24,438 nt of DNA from Basidiobolus meristosporus CBS 931.73 (lineage: Eukaryota > Basidiobolomycota > Basidiobolomycetes > Basidiobolales > Basidiobolaceae): the NCBI GenBank assembly GCA_002104905.1, contig MCFE01000949.1, positions 1 to 24,438 of the forward strand, written 5' to 3'. Numbering within the stretch: the stretch's first letter is position 1; every line of letters begins with the position of its first letter. Both the position numbers and the translations under genes were made by a program. This document shows, piece by piece, positions 1-9,688 of the stretch. Below the pieces are notes generated by a model. That model saw nothing but the letters and a program-made list of their open reading frames with translations, was not told the origin of the DNA and made no database searches.

Positions 1-52
1 TATGCAACTCAGTTAGGTAAATATTTAGGTGGAATTCCAAGTTTTTACAACA
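1..52 (-). repeat. Partial 3' LTR of copia element 1
   Basis: On the minus strand the sequence starts TGTTGTAAAAAC directly after the polypurine tract and aligns with the start of the 5' LTR at 5879. About a quarter of the first 50 aligned bases differ between the two LTRs, so the insertion is old. The rest of this LTR lies beyond the window. Confidence 0.85.
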
Positions 53-60
53 CTCCCACT
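53..60 (-). other. Polypurine tract of copia element 1
   Basis: The minus strand reads AGTGGGAG immediately before the TGTTG start of the 3' LTR. This is the place and composition expected for the plus-strand DNA primer of a copia element. Confidence 0.75.
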
Positions 61-63
61 CAG

Positions 64-1291
64 CTAAATGCTCATACTGACTAGTACTAATTTTGGTCTA
101 AGATATTCAAACTTGTCTTTAGCTACTGGTTTGGTAAATATGTCTGCAATCATTTCATTTGAAGGACAGTAAACTAAGCTAACTAAGTTATTCTCTATAG
201 CTTCACTTATGAAATGATGTCTAGTATGTATGTGCTTAGTTCTAGCATGAAAAGTTGGATTTCTACCTAATTTTATGAATCCTAGATTATCTTGAAGTAA
301 AGTAATAGGCGTTTTTGACATAAGCCTAAATCTGTAAAAAGCTTTTTTAGTCACATTGCTTCTTTTGTAGCTTCACAGGCTACCATATACTCTGCCTCTG
401 TGGTGGAAAGTGCTACGGTTGGTTGTTTTCTTGAATTCCATGAAATTGCTCCTTTACAGTAAAGAAAGGTGTATCCTGTGGTGGATCTTCTGTCTTCCAA
501 ATTTTGTCCCCAATCAGCATCAGAGTATCCCACAAGATCCTGTTCTGAATCCTTATAAGTGTATCTTAAGCAGATATCAGCAGTTCCTTTTAGGTATCTA
601 AAAATCCGCTCAACTGCTGCAATATGATCAGATCCATAATTCTGATTATTCTGGCTGACCACTCCCACAAAATATGAGTTATCTAGACATGTTCCAAGCA
701 TGATACACATAAGACTGCCAACCATAGAATGATAAGGAAAGTCAGGGCTTTCAGATGGCACCAGGCTCTCTTGATTTGGTTGAGTTTTGACCAAGTTAAG
801 GTTTGTCTCCATTGGGGTAGCTGCAGGTTTACAGTCTTCCATTTGATACTTCTTTAGTATATCTTGAATATACTTGGATTGGCTTTGGGTGATAGTTTGG
901 GTACTTCTGTCTAAGGAGAACTTTATCCCTAAGTAGTAACCAAGTTCTCCTAAATCAGACATCTTGAACTCTTTATATAGGCTGGATTTAGTCTCTTCCA
1001 ACATTGTTAGGTAATTGGCTGCTATAACAAGATCATCCACATATAGAGCTAATACAACTGGACTTGCTCTATCTACCTTATAGTGTATACTATATTCAGC
1101 ATTACTCCCTTTGAAACTCAGGGATTCCAAATAAGAATCTATCTTCCATGCTCTTGGTGATTGTTTGAGACCATATAGAGATTTTCTAAGCTTGCAGATT
1201 AAATGGGGGTTATCTTGGTCAATATGCCCATCAGGCTGGTTCATATACAGGTCCTCATCAAGTTCTCCATTCAAAAATGCAGCTTTACATC
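64..1291 (-). pseudogene. Copia pol, C-terminal half of RT plus RNase H (broken)
   Basis: One open frame (1274 down to 351) carries the reverse transcriptase palm and thumb, with LYVDDL whose two catalytic aspartates are encoded at 1032-1037, and then the start of RNase H with YSDADWG and STTEAEYM. The frame shifts near 351-354. The rest of RNase H continues to 64 in another frame, including DNLG, HTRHHF and the typical ending SNEMIADIFTKP. The reading begins abruptly with VKAAFLNGELDED at 1291 because the upstream RT was split off by the insertion 1292-2432. The family is certain. The enzyme cannot be made intact because of the frameshift and the insertion. Confidence 0.93.
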
Positions 1292-1615
1292 TGTTGTGTT
1301 GTATTATGATTAGTTTGGGGCTTGTTCTATAATGTAGAGGCTAATCAACAATATACAACAACTTCCAGTATGCTAATACTGAAATAGTTTATTGGAAGTT
1401 TGATATACCAATAGAAGATATAACTTTCACTAATTTCCTCAATCTTCGGCTCAAAATATACTGTAGGCAGTGTTTATCACTTCAACAGCAGTGTTCTGAC
1501 CTTCTGTCAACTAATGGGCTTATTTACTTTTATAGTAACTTTTCCTTATTTTGAAGTCACTTTCCTTTCTGAGAAAATATTTCCTAATATGGAAATTCTG
1601 AACTCCCCTTTAACC

Positions 1616-1754
1616 TAAAGGGGTGTGTTGTAGAAGTCTCTAAAGGGGTCTTTAGACCTAAAGGGGTGTCTAAAGGGGTGTCTTTAGAGTAAAGGGGTTT
1701 CTTAAAGGGGTCTCTAAAGGGGTGTCTTTAGAGTAAAGGGGTTTCTTAGAGGGG
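1616..1754 (+). repeat. Array of eight TAAAGGGG motifs
   Basis: Perfect TAAAGGGG occurs at 1616, 1641, 1659, 1671, 1690, 1703, 1715 and 1734, with a ninth variant (TTAGAGGGG) at 1746. The spacing is irregular but a roughly 44-bp unit (1671-1714, then 1715-1754) is repeated. The array lies inside the 1.14-kb LTR-like insertion, upstream of its TATA-like sequence. Confidence 0.85.
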
Positions 1755-2020
1755 ACTTTTCCAACAGAAAAGTGGTAGTTTCTTGTAGAACTTAGATTGG
1801 ATTCTTGTGAGCTTTGCAGTCTCTTTACTGATGTAGTACCAATTGAAGTCAGAATACTCAACAGTGCAAGTGATGCAGGGGAAGTCTTATAACCTTTAAA
1901 CTTGTAATTGTAGTGTGGAGATTCTGGAAAGAGAGGCTCTCCCTTTATTTTTCAGCTGGGGAAGTCATATATATGAAAATTTTGAAGGATCAAAGTTTTT
2001 GGGTGATTGCGCAAGCAATA

Positions 2021-2094
2021 CACGTGATACAAAGCTAACATTTTGCAGTAGTGCAGATCGGACATAGGCGCAGCACCTGTGAAAATTTCACGTG
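2021..2094. promoter_or_regulatory. Two CACGTG E-boxes in the LTR-like insertion
   Basis: CACGTGAT occurs at 2021-2028 and again at 2089-2096, and a weaker CACGCGAT-like copy follows near 2120. CACGTG is the palindromic site of bHLH factors. The positions are 70-150 bp upstream of TATATATAA at 2163-2172. A role in LTR transcription is inferred only from position. Confidence 0.35.
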
Positions 2095-2432
2095 ATTTGA
2101 TTGGCTGGTTCGAAAGTTACACGCGATCAAAGTCACCATAGTAATCCTAGCAATAAGGCATAGTATATATAATAGTTGGACTCTTTTGGTCATAACTCCT
2201 TAAGTACTGCTTCAAATGAGCTGTAATTTGAAACATTTGTTGGCTACTACGTGTTCTGTATGACATAATATTCTTGGGTGGATTGCTTGTCAGGGTCTGG
2301 AGCATTTGTTCTTCAAAGTTGGAAATTCTTGATCTTTCACTTGTGTGTTACAATAGCAAAAAGCAAAATAAAGAAATGAGTGCAATATTGGTTTAGAGAT
2401 ATTGTAGTAATGGAATACTTTCCATTACCACA

Positions 2433-4539
2433 CATCCATTTGATTTATAAAAAGCCTATATTTGGCTGCAATAGCCAATATCAATCTGATGGAATTAAAC
2501 TTGGCTACTGGTGTAAAAGTCTCTGTATAGTCAAGTCCTCTTGTTTGAGTGTATCCTATGGCCACAAGTCTTATTCTGTATCTTTCAATTGTGCCATCAG
2601 CCTTATACTTTGTCTTAAAGACCCATTTGCATCCAATTGATTTTCAGTTGATTGGTCATTGGACCAAGTCCCAAGTTTGATTTTCCATCATGGCCTGATA
2701 TTCCTCAGTCATTGCAGGTCTCCAGAATCATGTCTGAGGGCTATTTAGGGCCTCTTTTACAGTCTGGGGCTCATTGATATGGTTGGAATAGGCATAGGCT
2801 AAGTTTGCACCCCCATTGATATAGTAATTTGGGCTATTTCTTGTCTGGTTGGATCTCCAGGCATTTGATACTAGAATGATCACTTATGGGATATTCCTGG
2901 GAACTGATTCAGACTGAACCACAGTTGTAGAGTCCTCTGGAATGAAAATGCTCTCATTGTTTTGCTCTGAGTCAATCCTGACTATTGGTGGACTTGAGAT
3001 CAAGTTATTGTGATTGGATGTCATTTTTTGCGAGAATTTTGAATTTCCATCAGACAACACATCCCTGGACTTGCTCAGCTTCTTTGCTTTGGTATTGTAG
3101 AGTCTGTATGCCTTACTCACATTGCAGTTGCCCAAAAATATGAGTATTACACTTTTTGGTTCAAATTTTGACTGATTTCCAGGAAGTTTCTTGGCACTTG
3201 CTGTACATCCAAATATTCTTCAATGTTCTGCACTTGGTCTGTGTCCATACCATGCTTCAAATGGAGTAGGATCACAAGGTACTCTGTGATAATTCCTATT
3301 CTCAAGGCATACAGCTGTGGCAACTGATTCAGCCCAAAATGCAGAAAATAATTTTTGATCATGGATCATTGATCTTGCCACATCAATTATTAATCTGTTT
3401 GCATGTTCTGCCACTCCATTTTGCTGTGGGGAGTAGGGTACAGTAGTCTCTTGCTTTATACCATGAATTTTGTAGAGGTGGAGGAAGATTTTTTAAGGTA
3501 TGTTCTCCATCATTGTCTGAGCATATTTTCTTGATTTTTCACCAGTTTCTCTCTCCACCACTGCTTTAAACCCCCTGAGCTTAGACAGAGCTTCTTCCTT
3601 TCTCTCCATGAAGTAGACCTAAATGTATCTTGTATATTCATCAACAAAGGTGATTAAATACTTCATCCTGCTTAAGGATGAAATTTGCATAAGTCCACAC
3701 AGATCTGGGTGAATTAGATCTAATTTTTCTTAGCTTTGATTAACCCAGAGCTCTTGAACAGTTGTCTGGCTTGTTTCACATATATGCAGGCTTCACAGTG
3801 CTCCAAACCTGCTGGGGGATCAATTTTTACTCTGGAAATTAGCTGATATTTGATCATTTTGCACAAATAAGCAATATTGATGTGTCCAAATTACCTGTGC
3901 CAAAGCATTGGTGTTTCTTCATTCAAGTTTCTTATATTGGCTTCCATATATGATGGAATATAAGTCAACTTGCATGAATTCTGCTCTCCAATACCCAAAG
4001 CAATATGGGCACCATTTTGGTCAGTGATCCTGCATCCAGAATTGTCAAAGCTGAAGCTGAGTCCTTCTGCAGTGGCCTTGCGTACAGACAGTAGGTTCTT
4101 GGCAATTCCTGGTACATAGAGTACTTCTTTGAAGGTCAGGGTATGGCTTCTTTCACTGCCTCTAAGGTATACTTGGATAGTTCCTTCTCTCACTGCATCA
4201 AGTGTTCTATTGTCACCCATGAAAACCTTCTTAACTGGAATTTCTTGATATTGGGTAAAAGGTTCTTGGTGGTATGTAAAGTGTTGAGATGCTCCAGAAT
4301 CAATCTACCACGTCTGAGATTACATATGTGGTCATATTTAGTGCAGATATGAATAGTCTATCATCTGTTGTTGCAGCATTTCTGTATTCAGACTTCTATT
4401 GCTGATTATCTCTCTTTTGGAGACACCAATCTGATTTGTGTCCTTTCCTTTTGCAGTAGTTGCAAAACAGGTTGCTGTTGCCTTTGTAGCATCTTGGATA
4501 CCTCCTTTGTTGGTTGTCATTGCTTATTAAAGCATTTTC
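2433..4539 (-). pseudogene. Copia zinc knuckle, protease, integrase and N-terminal RT (broken)
   Basis: Minus-strand order: CCHC knuckle CX2CX4HX4C at 4464-4423; aspartic protease motif DSGAS at 4301-4287, with a stop codon two codons before the catalytic Asp; then the GDNRTLDAV and NLLSVRKATAEG segments to 3891; integrase with FVDEYTRY (about 3640), YSPQQNGVAEHANR (3440-3397) and FWAESVATAV; a frame break near 3220; the VSKAYRLYN segment (about 3110). N-terminal RT follows, with MENQTWDLVQ, GCKWVFKTKYKADG and YTQTRGLDYTETFTPVAK, down to QMDV at 2433, where the 1.14-kb insertion begins. Several in-frame stops and frameshifts make it a pseudogene. The second integrase acidic position reads VDE where DD is common. 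Confidence 0.92.
4423..4464 (-). other. CCHC zinc knuckle of copia gag
   Basis: The minus strand encodes CNYCKRKGHKSDWC, a perfect CX2CX4HX4C nucleic-acid-binding knuckle of retroelement nucleocapsid. It is intact although the surrounding gag is broken. Confidence 0.9.
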
Positions 4540-4887
4540 TGTTGTAAAATTTATAATCCACCTTAACATTCACCTAGCTTGGTCACTTAGATCAGTACCT
4601 TCAAATCCTAGAGAATACTGACCAAATTCCTTGTTGGGACTTACTTAGAATATTCTCACCAAAATTCCAGGTACCCAGAACATGAAAATTTTCAAAATTA
4701 TCCAAATAGCCCCAAGCTTTGCACACATGTTCCTGGGACCTTCCTTAACTTATTCTTTGTGCTAGTAATGGCAAGACTATGTAAAAGTATAAATACTACT
4801 TATACATTCAATAAAGCATTAAGTGAAAAGCACACAATTTACTTGTCCTCACAAATCACTTCCAATATCTTCAAGACTCTTAGAAGA
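4540..4887 (+). repeat. Solo LTR (copia family of element 1), inverted within gag
   Basis: This 348-bp copy reads TGTTGTAAAATTTATAATCC on the plus strand and is the reverse complement of the LTR at 5529-5879. It is flanked by the perfect 5-bp duplication TTTTC (4535-4539 and 4888-4892). The matching empty site is visible in element 2 around 6090-6115, where the gag runs straight through (AAGTGCCACTAAGAAGGAAG, then GCTTTAATAAG). It is therefore a clean later insertion followed by LTR-LTR recombination. Confidence 0.92.
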
Positions 4888-5497
4888 TTTTCTTCTTCCT
4901 TCTTAGTGGCACTTGATTTTCTTAATACTTCATCCAGGAGCCTTCAATATATGTAATTTAAGTTCAAATCTTTAGTTCTAGACTCTAGGGCTGATACAAG
5001 GCCCTGAAACCAGTCTGTCAGGCTATTCAGGATGATTACTATCACATCCTCATCAGTAGTTGGTATAGCCACAGATTCCCTCTCATCCACCAGCAGGGTA
5101 TTTCTGTTAATTAGATTTTACATTTCTTCTGCAGGCAGCATCTTTAGAGTAAAGAGTTTCTGTCTAAGATAAATTTTCTTGGCAGCTGAACATGACTGAT
5201 AGGTGTTGTCTAATGCCTTCCAGGCATTACTTGCTGTTTTGCTCTTGAGCATTGAATTAGCAATTTGTCTTTGGCATTAATGCAAATGCAGTTAAAGGCA
5301 CTTTGTTCTTTCTTCTGGTGCTTTAAGGATTCCTCTCCCACATTTTTAGGAGGGCATTTGTCTCCCATAACAATATCCCAAAAACCTCTTTCTTGTAGCA
5401 GCATCTTCACCTTCACCTTCACCTTCCACACTTGGTAGTTAGAACCATCCAACTTTTCTGCAGAGGGAAAAGTTCCAGTAATAGCAATAGTGAACAT
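4888..5497 (-). pseudogene. Copia gag N-terminal part (broken)
   Basis: The gag starts at ATG 5497 and runs open to 5210. It carries KLDGSNYQVWKVKVKV and LLQERGFWDIV, the typical start of copia gag polyproteins. Frameshifts near 5250 and beyond move it through other frames: ILNSLTDWFQGL at about 5030 and DLNLNY at about 4970 match element 2. It ends at the solo LTR 4887 and resumes at 4539 with the zinc-knuckle region. A VKVKVK tandem codon expansion is visible at about residues 27-31. Confidence 0.9.
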
Positions 5498-5510
5498 TGC
5501 AGAGAGTGAC

Positions 5511-5528
5511 AGCTTGGGGCTGATGACC
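5511..5528 (-). other. Primer-binding-like site of element 1
   Basis: Directly inside the 5' LTR the minus strand reads GGTCATCAGCCCCAAGC; the equivalent spot at 8268-8251 reads GCTTATGAGCTCCAAGC. The position fits a tRNA primer site, and the sequence loosely resembles the TGGTATCAGAGC sites of copia elements primed by initiator Met tRNA. The tRNA identity cannot be settled here. Confidence 0.5.
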
Positions 5529-5879
5529 TGCTGTAAGAGTCATGGAGATATTGGAAGTGATTGGGAGAACAGGTAAATTACATGCTTTTCACTGAATGAC
5601 TTATTTAATATAAAAGTAGTATTTATACTTTCATATAGTCTTGCCATTACAAGCACACAGAATAAGTTAAGGAAGGTCCCAAGAGCATGTGTGCAAAGCT
5701 TGGGGCTGTTTGGACAACTTTGAAGATTTTGATGTTCTGAGTACCTGGAATCTTGGTGAAAATATTCTAAGTAAATCCCAACAAGAATTTAGTCAGTATT
5801 CTCTGGGACTTGAAGTTAATGATCTAAGTGACTAAGTTTGGCAAGTATTTAGGTGAAATTACAAATCTTTACAGCAACA
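5529..5879 (-). repeat. 5' LTR of copia element 1
   Basis: The 351-bp LTR reads on the minus strand from TGTTGCTGTAAAG to CTCTTACAGCA, followed at once by the primer site and gag. The ends form short inverted repeats TGTTG/CAACA, as in other copies. On its right, at 5880, begins the plus-strand gag of element 2, so this is the outer edge of element 1. Confidence 0.88.
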
Positions 5880-6127
5880 ATTACCCTGTTGGAAGATGCA
5901 TTGGAATCTGTGGGGATAAAAATACCACTAAATATGTGGTAGTTTCCCTCCTGAATAGCCTGACAGACAAGTTACTGCAAGGCCTTTGTATCAATAATGT
6001 ATTTCAGAACTGAAGATTTGACCTTAAACTATGTTTATGAAAGGCTTCTGGATGAGAAATCAAAAATAACAAGTGCCACTAAGAAGGAAGAAAAAAAAGC
6101 TTTAATAAGTAATAATAACCATAAGAG
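5880..6127 (+). pseudogene. Element 2 copia gag fragment
   Basis: The plus strand aligns with the minus-strand gag of element 1 from about 5110 down to 4510. It keeps SLLNSLTDKLLQGL and LNYVYERLLDEKSKITSATKKEE, the helical C-terminal part of copia gag. It has stops and lacks the gag N-terminus, which should lie left of element 1 outside the window. An LTR interrupts it at 6128. Confidence 0.82.
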
Positions 6128-6475
6128 TGTTGTTAAAATTTGTAATCACATATATATACTGACCTGGCTTAGTCACTTAGATCATTACCAACATATCTAA
6201 GAGTATAAAGACCAACTTCCTTGTCAGGATTTACTTAGAGCAGTATCACCAAAACATCCAGTACCCAGAACATGAAGTTTTGAGAAGTTGTCCAAGCAGC
6301 CCCAAGCTTTGGATACATGCTCTTGGGACCTTTCTTAGCAAATCTGATATGTTTGTTATGTCAAAATCATGTTGGAGTATATACACTACTCTTGCATTTG
6401 TAATTCATTAAGTGAAAACCACATAATCTACTTGTTCTCTCAATCAACACCAATATCACCAAGCTGCTTACAGCA
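6128..6475 (+). repeat. Copia-family LTR within element 2
   Basis: This 348-bp copy starts TGTTGTTAAAATTTG and ends CTTACAGCA, the same sense as the 4540 copy. No matching 5-bp duplication is seen (AAGAG on the left, TTAAG on the right). About 260 bp of element 2, covering the zinc knuckle and protease active site, are missing at this place. The insertion was therefore accompanied or followed by a deletion. Confidence 0.83.
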
Positions 6476-7831
6476 TTAAGAAGGCTAGCATGGGAGACAA
6501 CAGAACTCTTGATACAGTTGGACAGGGAGCTTTCCAAGCAAACCTTCAAAGAAATGAAGGAAGCCACATACCTACCTTCAAAGAAGTATTCCATATACCA
6601 GAAATAACCAAGAATTTATTAGCCATTACACAGGCCACCACAGAAGGACTCAGCTGCAGTTTTGACAATTCTGAATGCAGGCTCACTGATAAATTGATGC
6701 CTGTATTCCCTTTGGGTACTGGTGCCTGAAGTTTACACCAGTTTACTCATATCTTGCCATACTTGGATGCCCATATAAAAATCAGCTAATTTCTGGAGTG
6801 AAGCTGATCCCAGAGTTAACTTGGAGCACTCTGCAGTCTTCATATATGGGAAGCAAGCCAGACTGCTGCTCAAGAGCTCCAGGCTGATTGAAAGCAAGAA
6901 AAATTAGATTCAGCTCACTCATTTCTGTTTGGATTTATGCACAATATAGCCTTTGGTATAAAGATGCATTTATGCACGTATATTGATGATTATACAATAT
7001 ACATATGGATCTACTTCATGCAGTGAAAGAAAGCAGCTGTGTCTAGGCTCAGGAAGCTTCAGGCCAAGGTTGAGAAAGCAACTGGCAAAAAATATGAACA
7101 TACACACTGAAATAATGGAGAATATACCTCAAAACTCTCCATCCACTTTTGCAAGATTAACATGATGAAGTAAGATACTACTGCACCATATTCCCCACAG
7201 CTCAATGGAGTATCAGGTTTTGCAAAAATATTAACAATGGGTATGGCAAGATCTATGATCTGTGACAAATATTTATCTTGTGATTGTTGGGCAGAAATGG
7301 TTGCTACAGCCGTATAGCTTAATAATTGGAACTATAGCAGAGTTATTTGTAATTTATTCCATTTGAGAAGTGGCATGGATAAAAATCAAGAGCAGAGTAC
7401 CAAAGATTATGTGGTTGCATAGCATATGCTCAGAAGCCACCAGGAAATAGGTAAAAATTTGAACAAAATGGTGTAAAGCTCATGTTTTTGAGCTACTGTA
7501 ATGAGGGTAAGGCATACAAACTGAACAGTACCAAAATTTAGAAGCTAGTCAAGTCCAGGGATGTGTCAATTGATGAAAATTCCAAATTTGCACAAAGCAC
7601 AATATCAAATGAATACAAATATCCCCTCTCAAGTCCTCCAATAGTGAGGATTGAATCAAAGCACAACAGTGCAGTTTCTTCACTACAGAGAACTTTAACA
7701 CTGTGGTTCAGCTTGAATCAGTGTCTATAGATATTTTGGAAGCGCTTATTCTAGTAACTCAATGCAGAAGATCCAACTAGTATAGAAACTCTAAACCCAA
7801 TAGAGAAAATCCTGCTCTGTTAGCTCTATAC
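6476..7831 (+). pseudogene. Element 2 copia protease-integrase remnant
   Basis: The open stretch 6490-6729 begins MGDNRTLDTVGQG and continues ITKNLLAITQATTEG, the segment after the protease active site. Integrase follows with YIDDYT at about 6979-6996, TTAPYSPQLNGVSGF at about 7177-7215 and WAEMVATAV at about 7285. Stops and frameshifts are dense. Homology to element 1 (its minus strand from about 4235 to 2850) stops near 7800, just before the LTR at 7832, so RT and RNase H are absent. Confidence 0.85.
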
Positions 7832-8180
7832 TGTTGCAAGAGTGTTGGAGATACTGTAAGTGAATGGGAGAACAGGTAGAGTATGTGGTACTCACTCAAA
7901 GATTTATAAAATGTAAAAGTAATACTTGTACTTCTGCATAGTGTTGGAGAAACAGACACATACAGTATGTTAAGGTATATCCTAAGAGAGTGTGTGCAAA
8001 GTTTGGGGCTGTTTGGACTACTTATCAAAACTTCATGTTCTGGGTACCTGATGTTTTGGTGAGGGATATTCAAAGGGAATCCCAACAAGGAATTTGGTTG
8101 GAACTATACAAGACTTGCAGATGATGAATGAAGTGACTAGGTTGAATGGATATCTAGGTGATATTATAAAACTTACAATG
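7832..8180 (-). repeat. Copia-family LTR at the end of element 2
   Basis: This 349-bp copy has the same sense as the 5529 LTR, starts TGTTGCAAGAGTG on the plus strand and ends near TTACAATG, where the terminal CA is mutated. No matching 5-bp duplication is seen (TATAC and TGATC). With 8181-8935 it may form an internally deleted element. Confidence 0.8.
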
Positions 8181-8268
8181 TGATCCATCCTGCTTTTCAG
8201 CAGAGGGAGAGTTTCTTGTAACAACAGTGATAGATACTCCAGAGAGTGCCTGCTTGGAGCTCATAAGC
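8181..8268 (-). pseudogene. Copia leader and gag start fragment (element 3)
   Basis: Eighty-eight bases align with the leader and first gag codons of element 1 (5456-5528), including the SAEK.DGS segment and the primer-like site next to the LTR. Only this piece of internal sequence remains between two LTRs of the same sense. Confidence 0.75.
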
Positions 8269-8935
8269 TGTTGCAGGAGTTTTGGAGATATTGAAGGTGG
8301 CAGGGTGGACAAGAGGATTATGTGGTCTCACTTAATGGCTTATTGAATAAAAGGGTAGTATTCATACTTTTAGATGATATTGGCAGAGCAATCTCTATGT
8401 AAAATCTGAAATCTGGAACTCATTGACTTTTTAGCTTTTATTTTGCTGGCATTCTTATAGAATTCTGCTGGTATTCAGTTGGTGTTTCCGCTCCAAATTT
8501 TCATTTGCAATTTTGGTGGAAGTAATGGGTAGCTGATTACCAAGTTTGGTATGAATGCTAGTTGGTCTGGTCTCCCCTGCAAAGGATATCTGCTTGTCTG
8601 CTGTGTAGCTATTACCTGAGATATTGAGAGTTGCCACTTTGGGAAAGACAGAATTCAGCTAATATTAAAATGGTACTCTGCTAGCCTTTCTTGTTTTTTT
8701 TTTCTTGGGGAATGTGAAGAGTTTGTAGAAAAGGTTCTAGGAGTGTGTATGCAAAGTATGGGCTGTTTGGACAAATTTGAGGTATTTTATGTTCTGGTTA
8801 CCAGATATTTTGGTGAACCTATTACAAGTAAATCCTGACAAGAAATTTGGGCAGAATTCTTGCGATTTGTAGACTATGATCTAAGTGACTAAGTTAGGGG
8901 AGTATTTAGGTGCAATCATAAAATTTACTACAACT
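8269..8935 (-). repeat. Copia-family LTR split by an insertion
   Basis: The left part (8269 to about 8394) starts TGTTGCAGGAG and matches the first 120 bp of the plus-strand reading of other copies. The right part (about 8706-8935) matches the remaining 230 bp, including GTGTGTATGCAAAG and GATCTAAGTGACTAAG, and ends at CAAC. It is the 5' LTR of the remnant gag at 8181-8268. Confidence 0.78.
8395..8705. other. Unknown ~310-bp insert within an LTR
   Basis: This stretch has no counterpart in the other LTR copies. It carries a 60-codon minus-strand reading (8637-8455) without a recognised motif, GGCAGAG at 8384-8390 near its left edge with CTCTGC at 8676-8681 near its right edge, and a run of ten T at 8693-8702. 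The edges are known only to about 10 bp because the LTR copies are diverged. It could be a small non-autonomous element; no target duplication could be fixed. Confidence 0.45.
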
Positions 8936-9688
8936 GGGTGTACCAGTAGAGTATCATTGGAATACCATAGGTTAGCCAGATAAGCATTGTATGAAGTACG
9001 AGGTTGAAAACTTTCACAAGGCTGTATTGATTATGCACCACTTGGAGAAGTTTCATGAACTGATTTACAATGATCATCTCTCATGGGGTATCAAAGCAAA
9101 TACTACTACCTAATCCATACAGGCCAAATACAGGCAGCCATTTATGTGGTAGGTACACAGGCCATCTTTGAACTAGAGAGTAGGAATATAAACTCGAATA
9201 TAGAAGAGGGCAATGAGATTAGCTAGAGTGTTCAGTCCCCTTCACATTGCTAATCCCGCCATGGTATATATTTTATTATATTCTACCCTGTTAAAATTTT
9301 TGGCAAGTTGATCGTACGTGGTTTAGTCAGTTTAGTTTTCCATCAAGCAGGTCATCGTGAGTGTTGGTTGCAAATGGAACTACAGATACTTTCCAAATCT
9401 ATTCCGCGGTTTAGAATGTAGAAAATAGGCCAGATGTGCCCCCAATTAAGAACGGCTAGCCTTTAAACCAGATGCTTGCTATCCACCTAAAAGTCCCCAT
9501 TCTACTAGTGCTGGCCCCATATTGTTGATCGTTGTGCTACGCCTGCCTCTTTATCAATAGTCAGTGCGGTGGGAGAATTGTGCATCTATTAGGTATTCGT
9601 GTGGCTGATATGGTGGTGTCAGTAGGAGTGTGGTTTGGTGTGTGAACTTGCTTTGCATTGCTGTTGATAACGATCTGAATGATCCAGT
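8936..9688. other. Gene-poor stretch
   Basis: No convincing gene is seen. A 40-codon plus-strand reading (8991-9113, starting MKYEVENFHKAV) is open but too short to judge and may be more transposon debris. The stretch from 9290 onward is not repetitive by eye and probably contains upstream sequence of the gene at 9861. A minus-strand reading of about 100 codons (9856-9554) overlaps that gene's promoter and has no protein-like composition. Confidence 0.45.

Larger units (their letters stand above)
1292..2432. mobile_element. 1.14-kb LTR-like insertion in the copia RT (probable solo LTR of another family)
   Basis: The insert begins TGTTGTGTTG and ends ATTACCACA (TG..CA). It is flanked by a direct repeat ACATC (1287-1291 and 2432-2436, the first base ambiguous, so 4-5 bp). 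Removing it rejoins the RT as QMDV + KAAFLNG in frame, the canonical copia sequence, so the boundaries are exact to about one base. It holds no coding region. TATA-like sequence lies at 2163-2172 and AATAAA near 2366 on the plus strand, suggesting plus orientation, but TATA-like runs also occur elsewhere. A solo LTR is the best explanation; the length is large but possible. A non-autonomous element is the alternative, because no terminal inverted repeat longer than a few bases is seen. Confidence 0.72.
1..5879 (-). mobile_element. Degenerate Ty1/copia retrotransposon, element 1 (left end outside window)
   Basis: Reading on the minus strand, this holds a 5' LTR (5529-5879), a primer-binding-like site, gag, a CCHC zinc knuckle, an aspartic protease motif, integrase, reverse transcriptase, RNase H, a polypurine tract (53-60) and the first 52 bp of the 3' LTR. 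The order protease-integrase-RT-RNase H is diagnostic of copia rather than gypsy. Two later insertions (1292-2432 and 4540-4887) interrupt it. Without them, and allowing a full 3' LTR beyond the edge, the element would be about 4.7 kb, a normal copia size. Multiple frames and stops mean it is inactive. Its right end abuts the gag of an older plus-strand copy, so it is nested in that copy. Confidence 0.93.
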
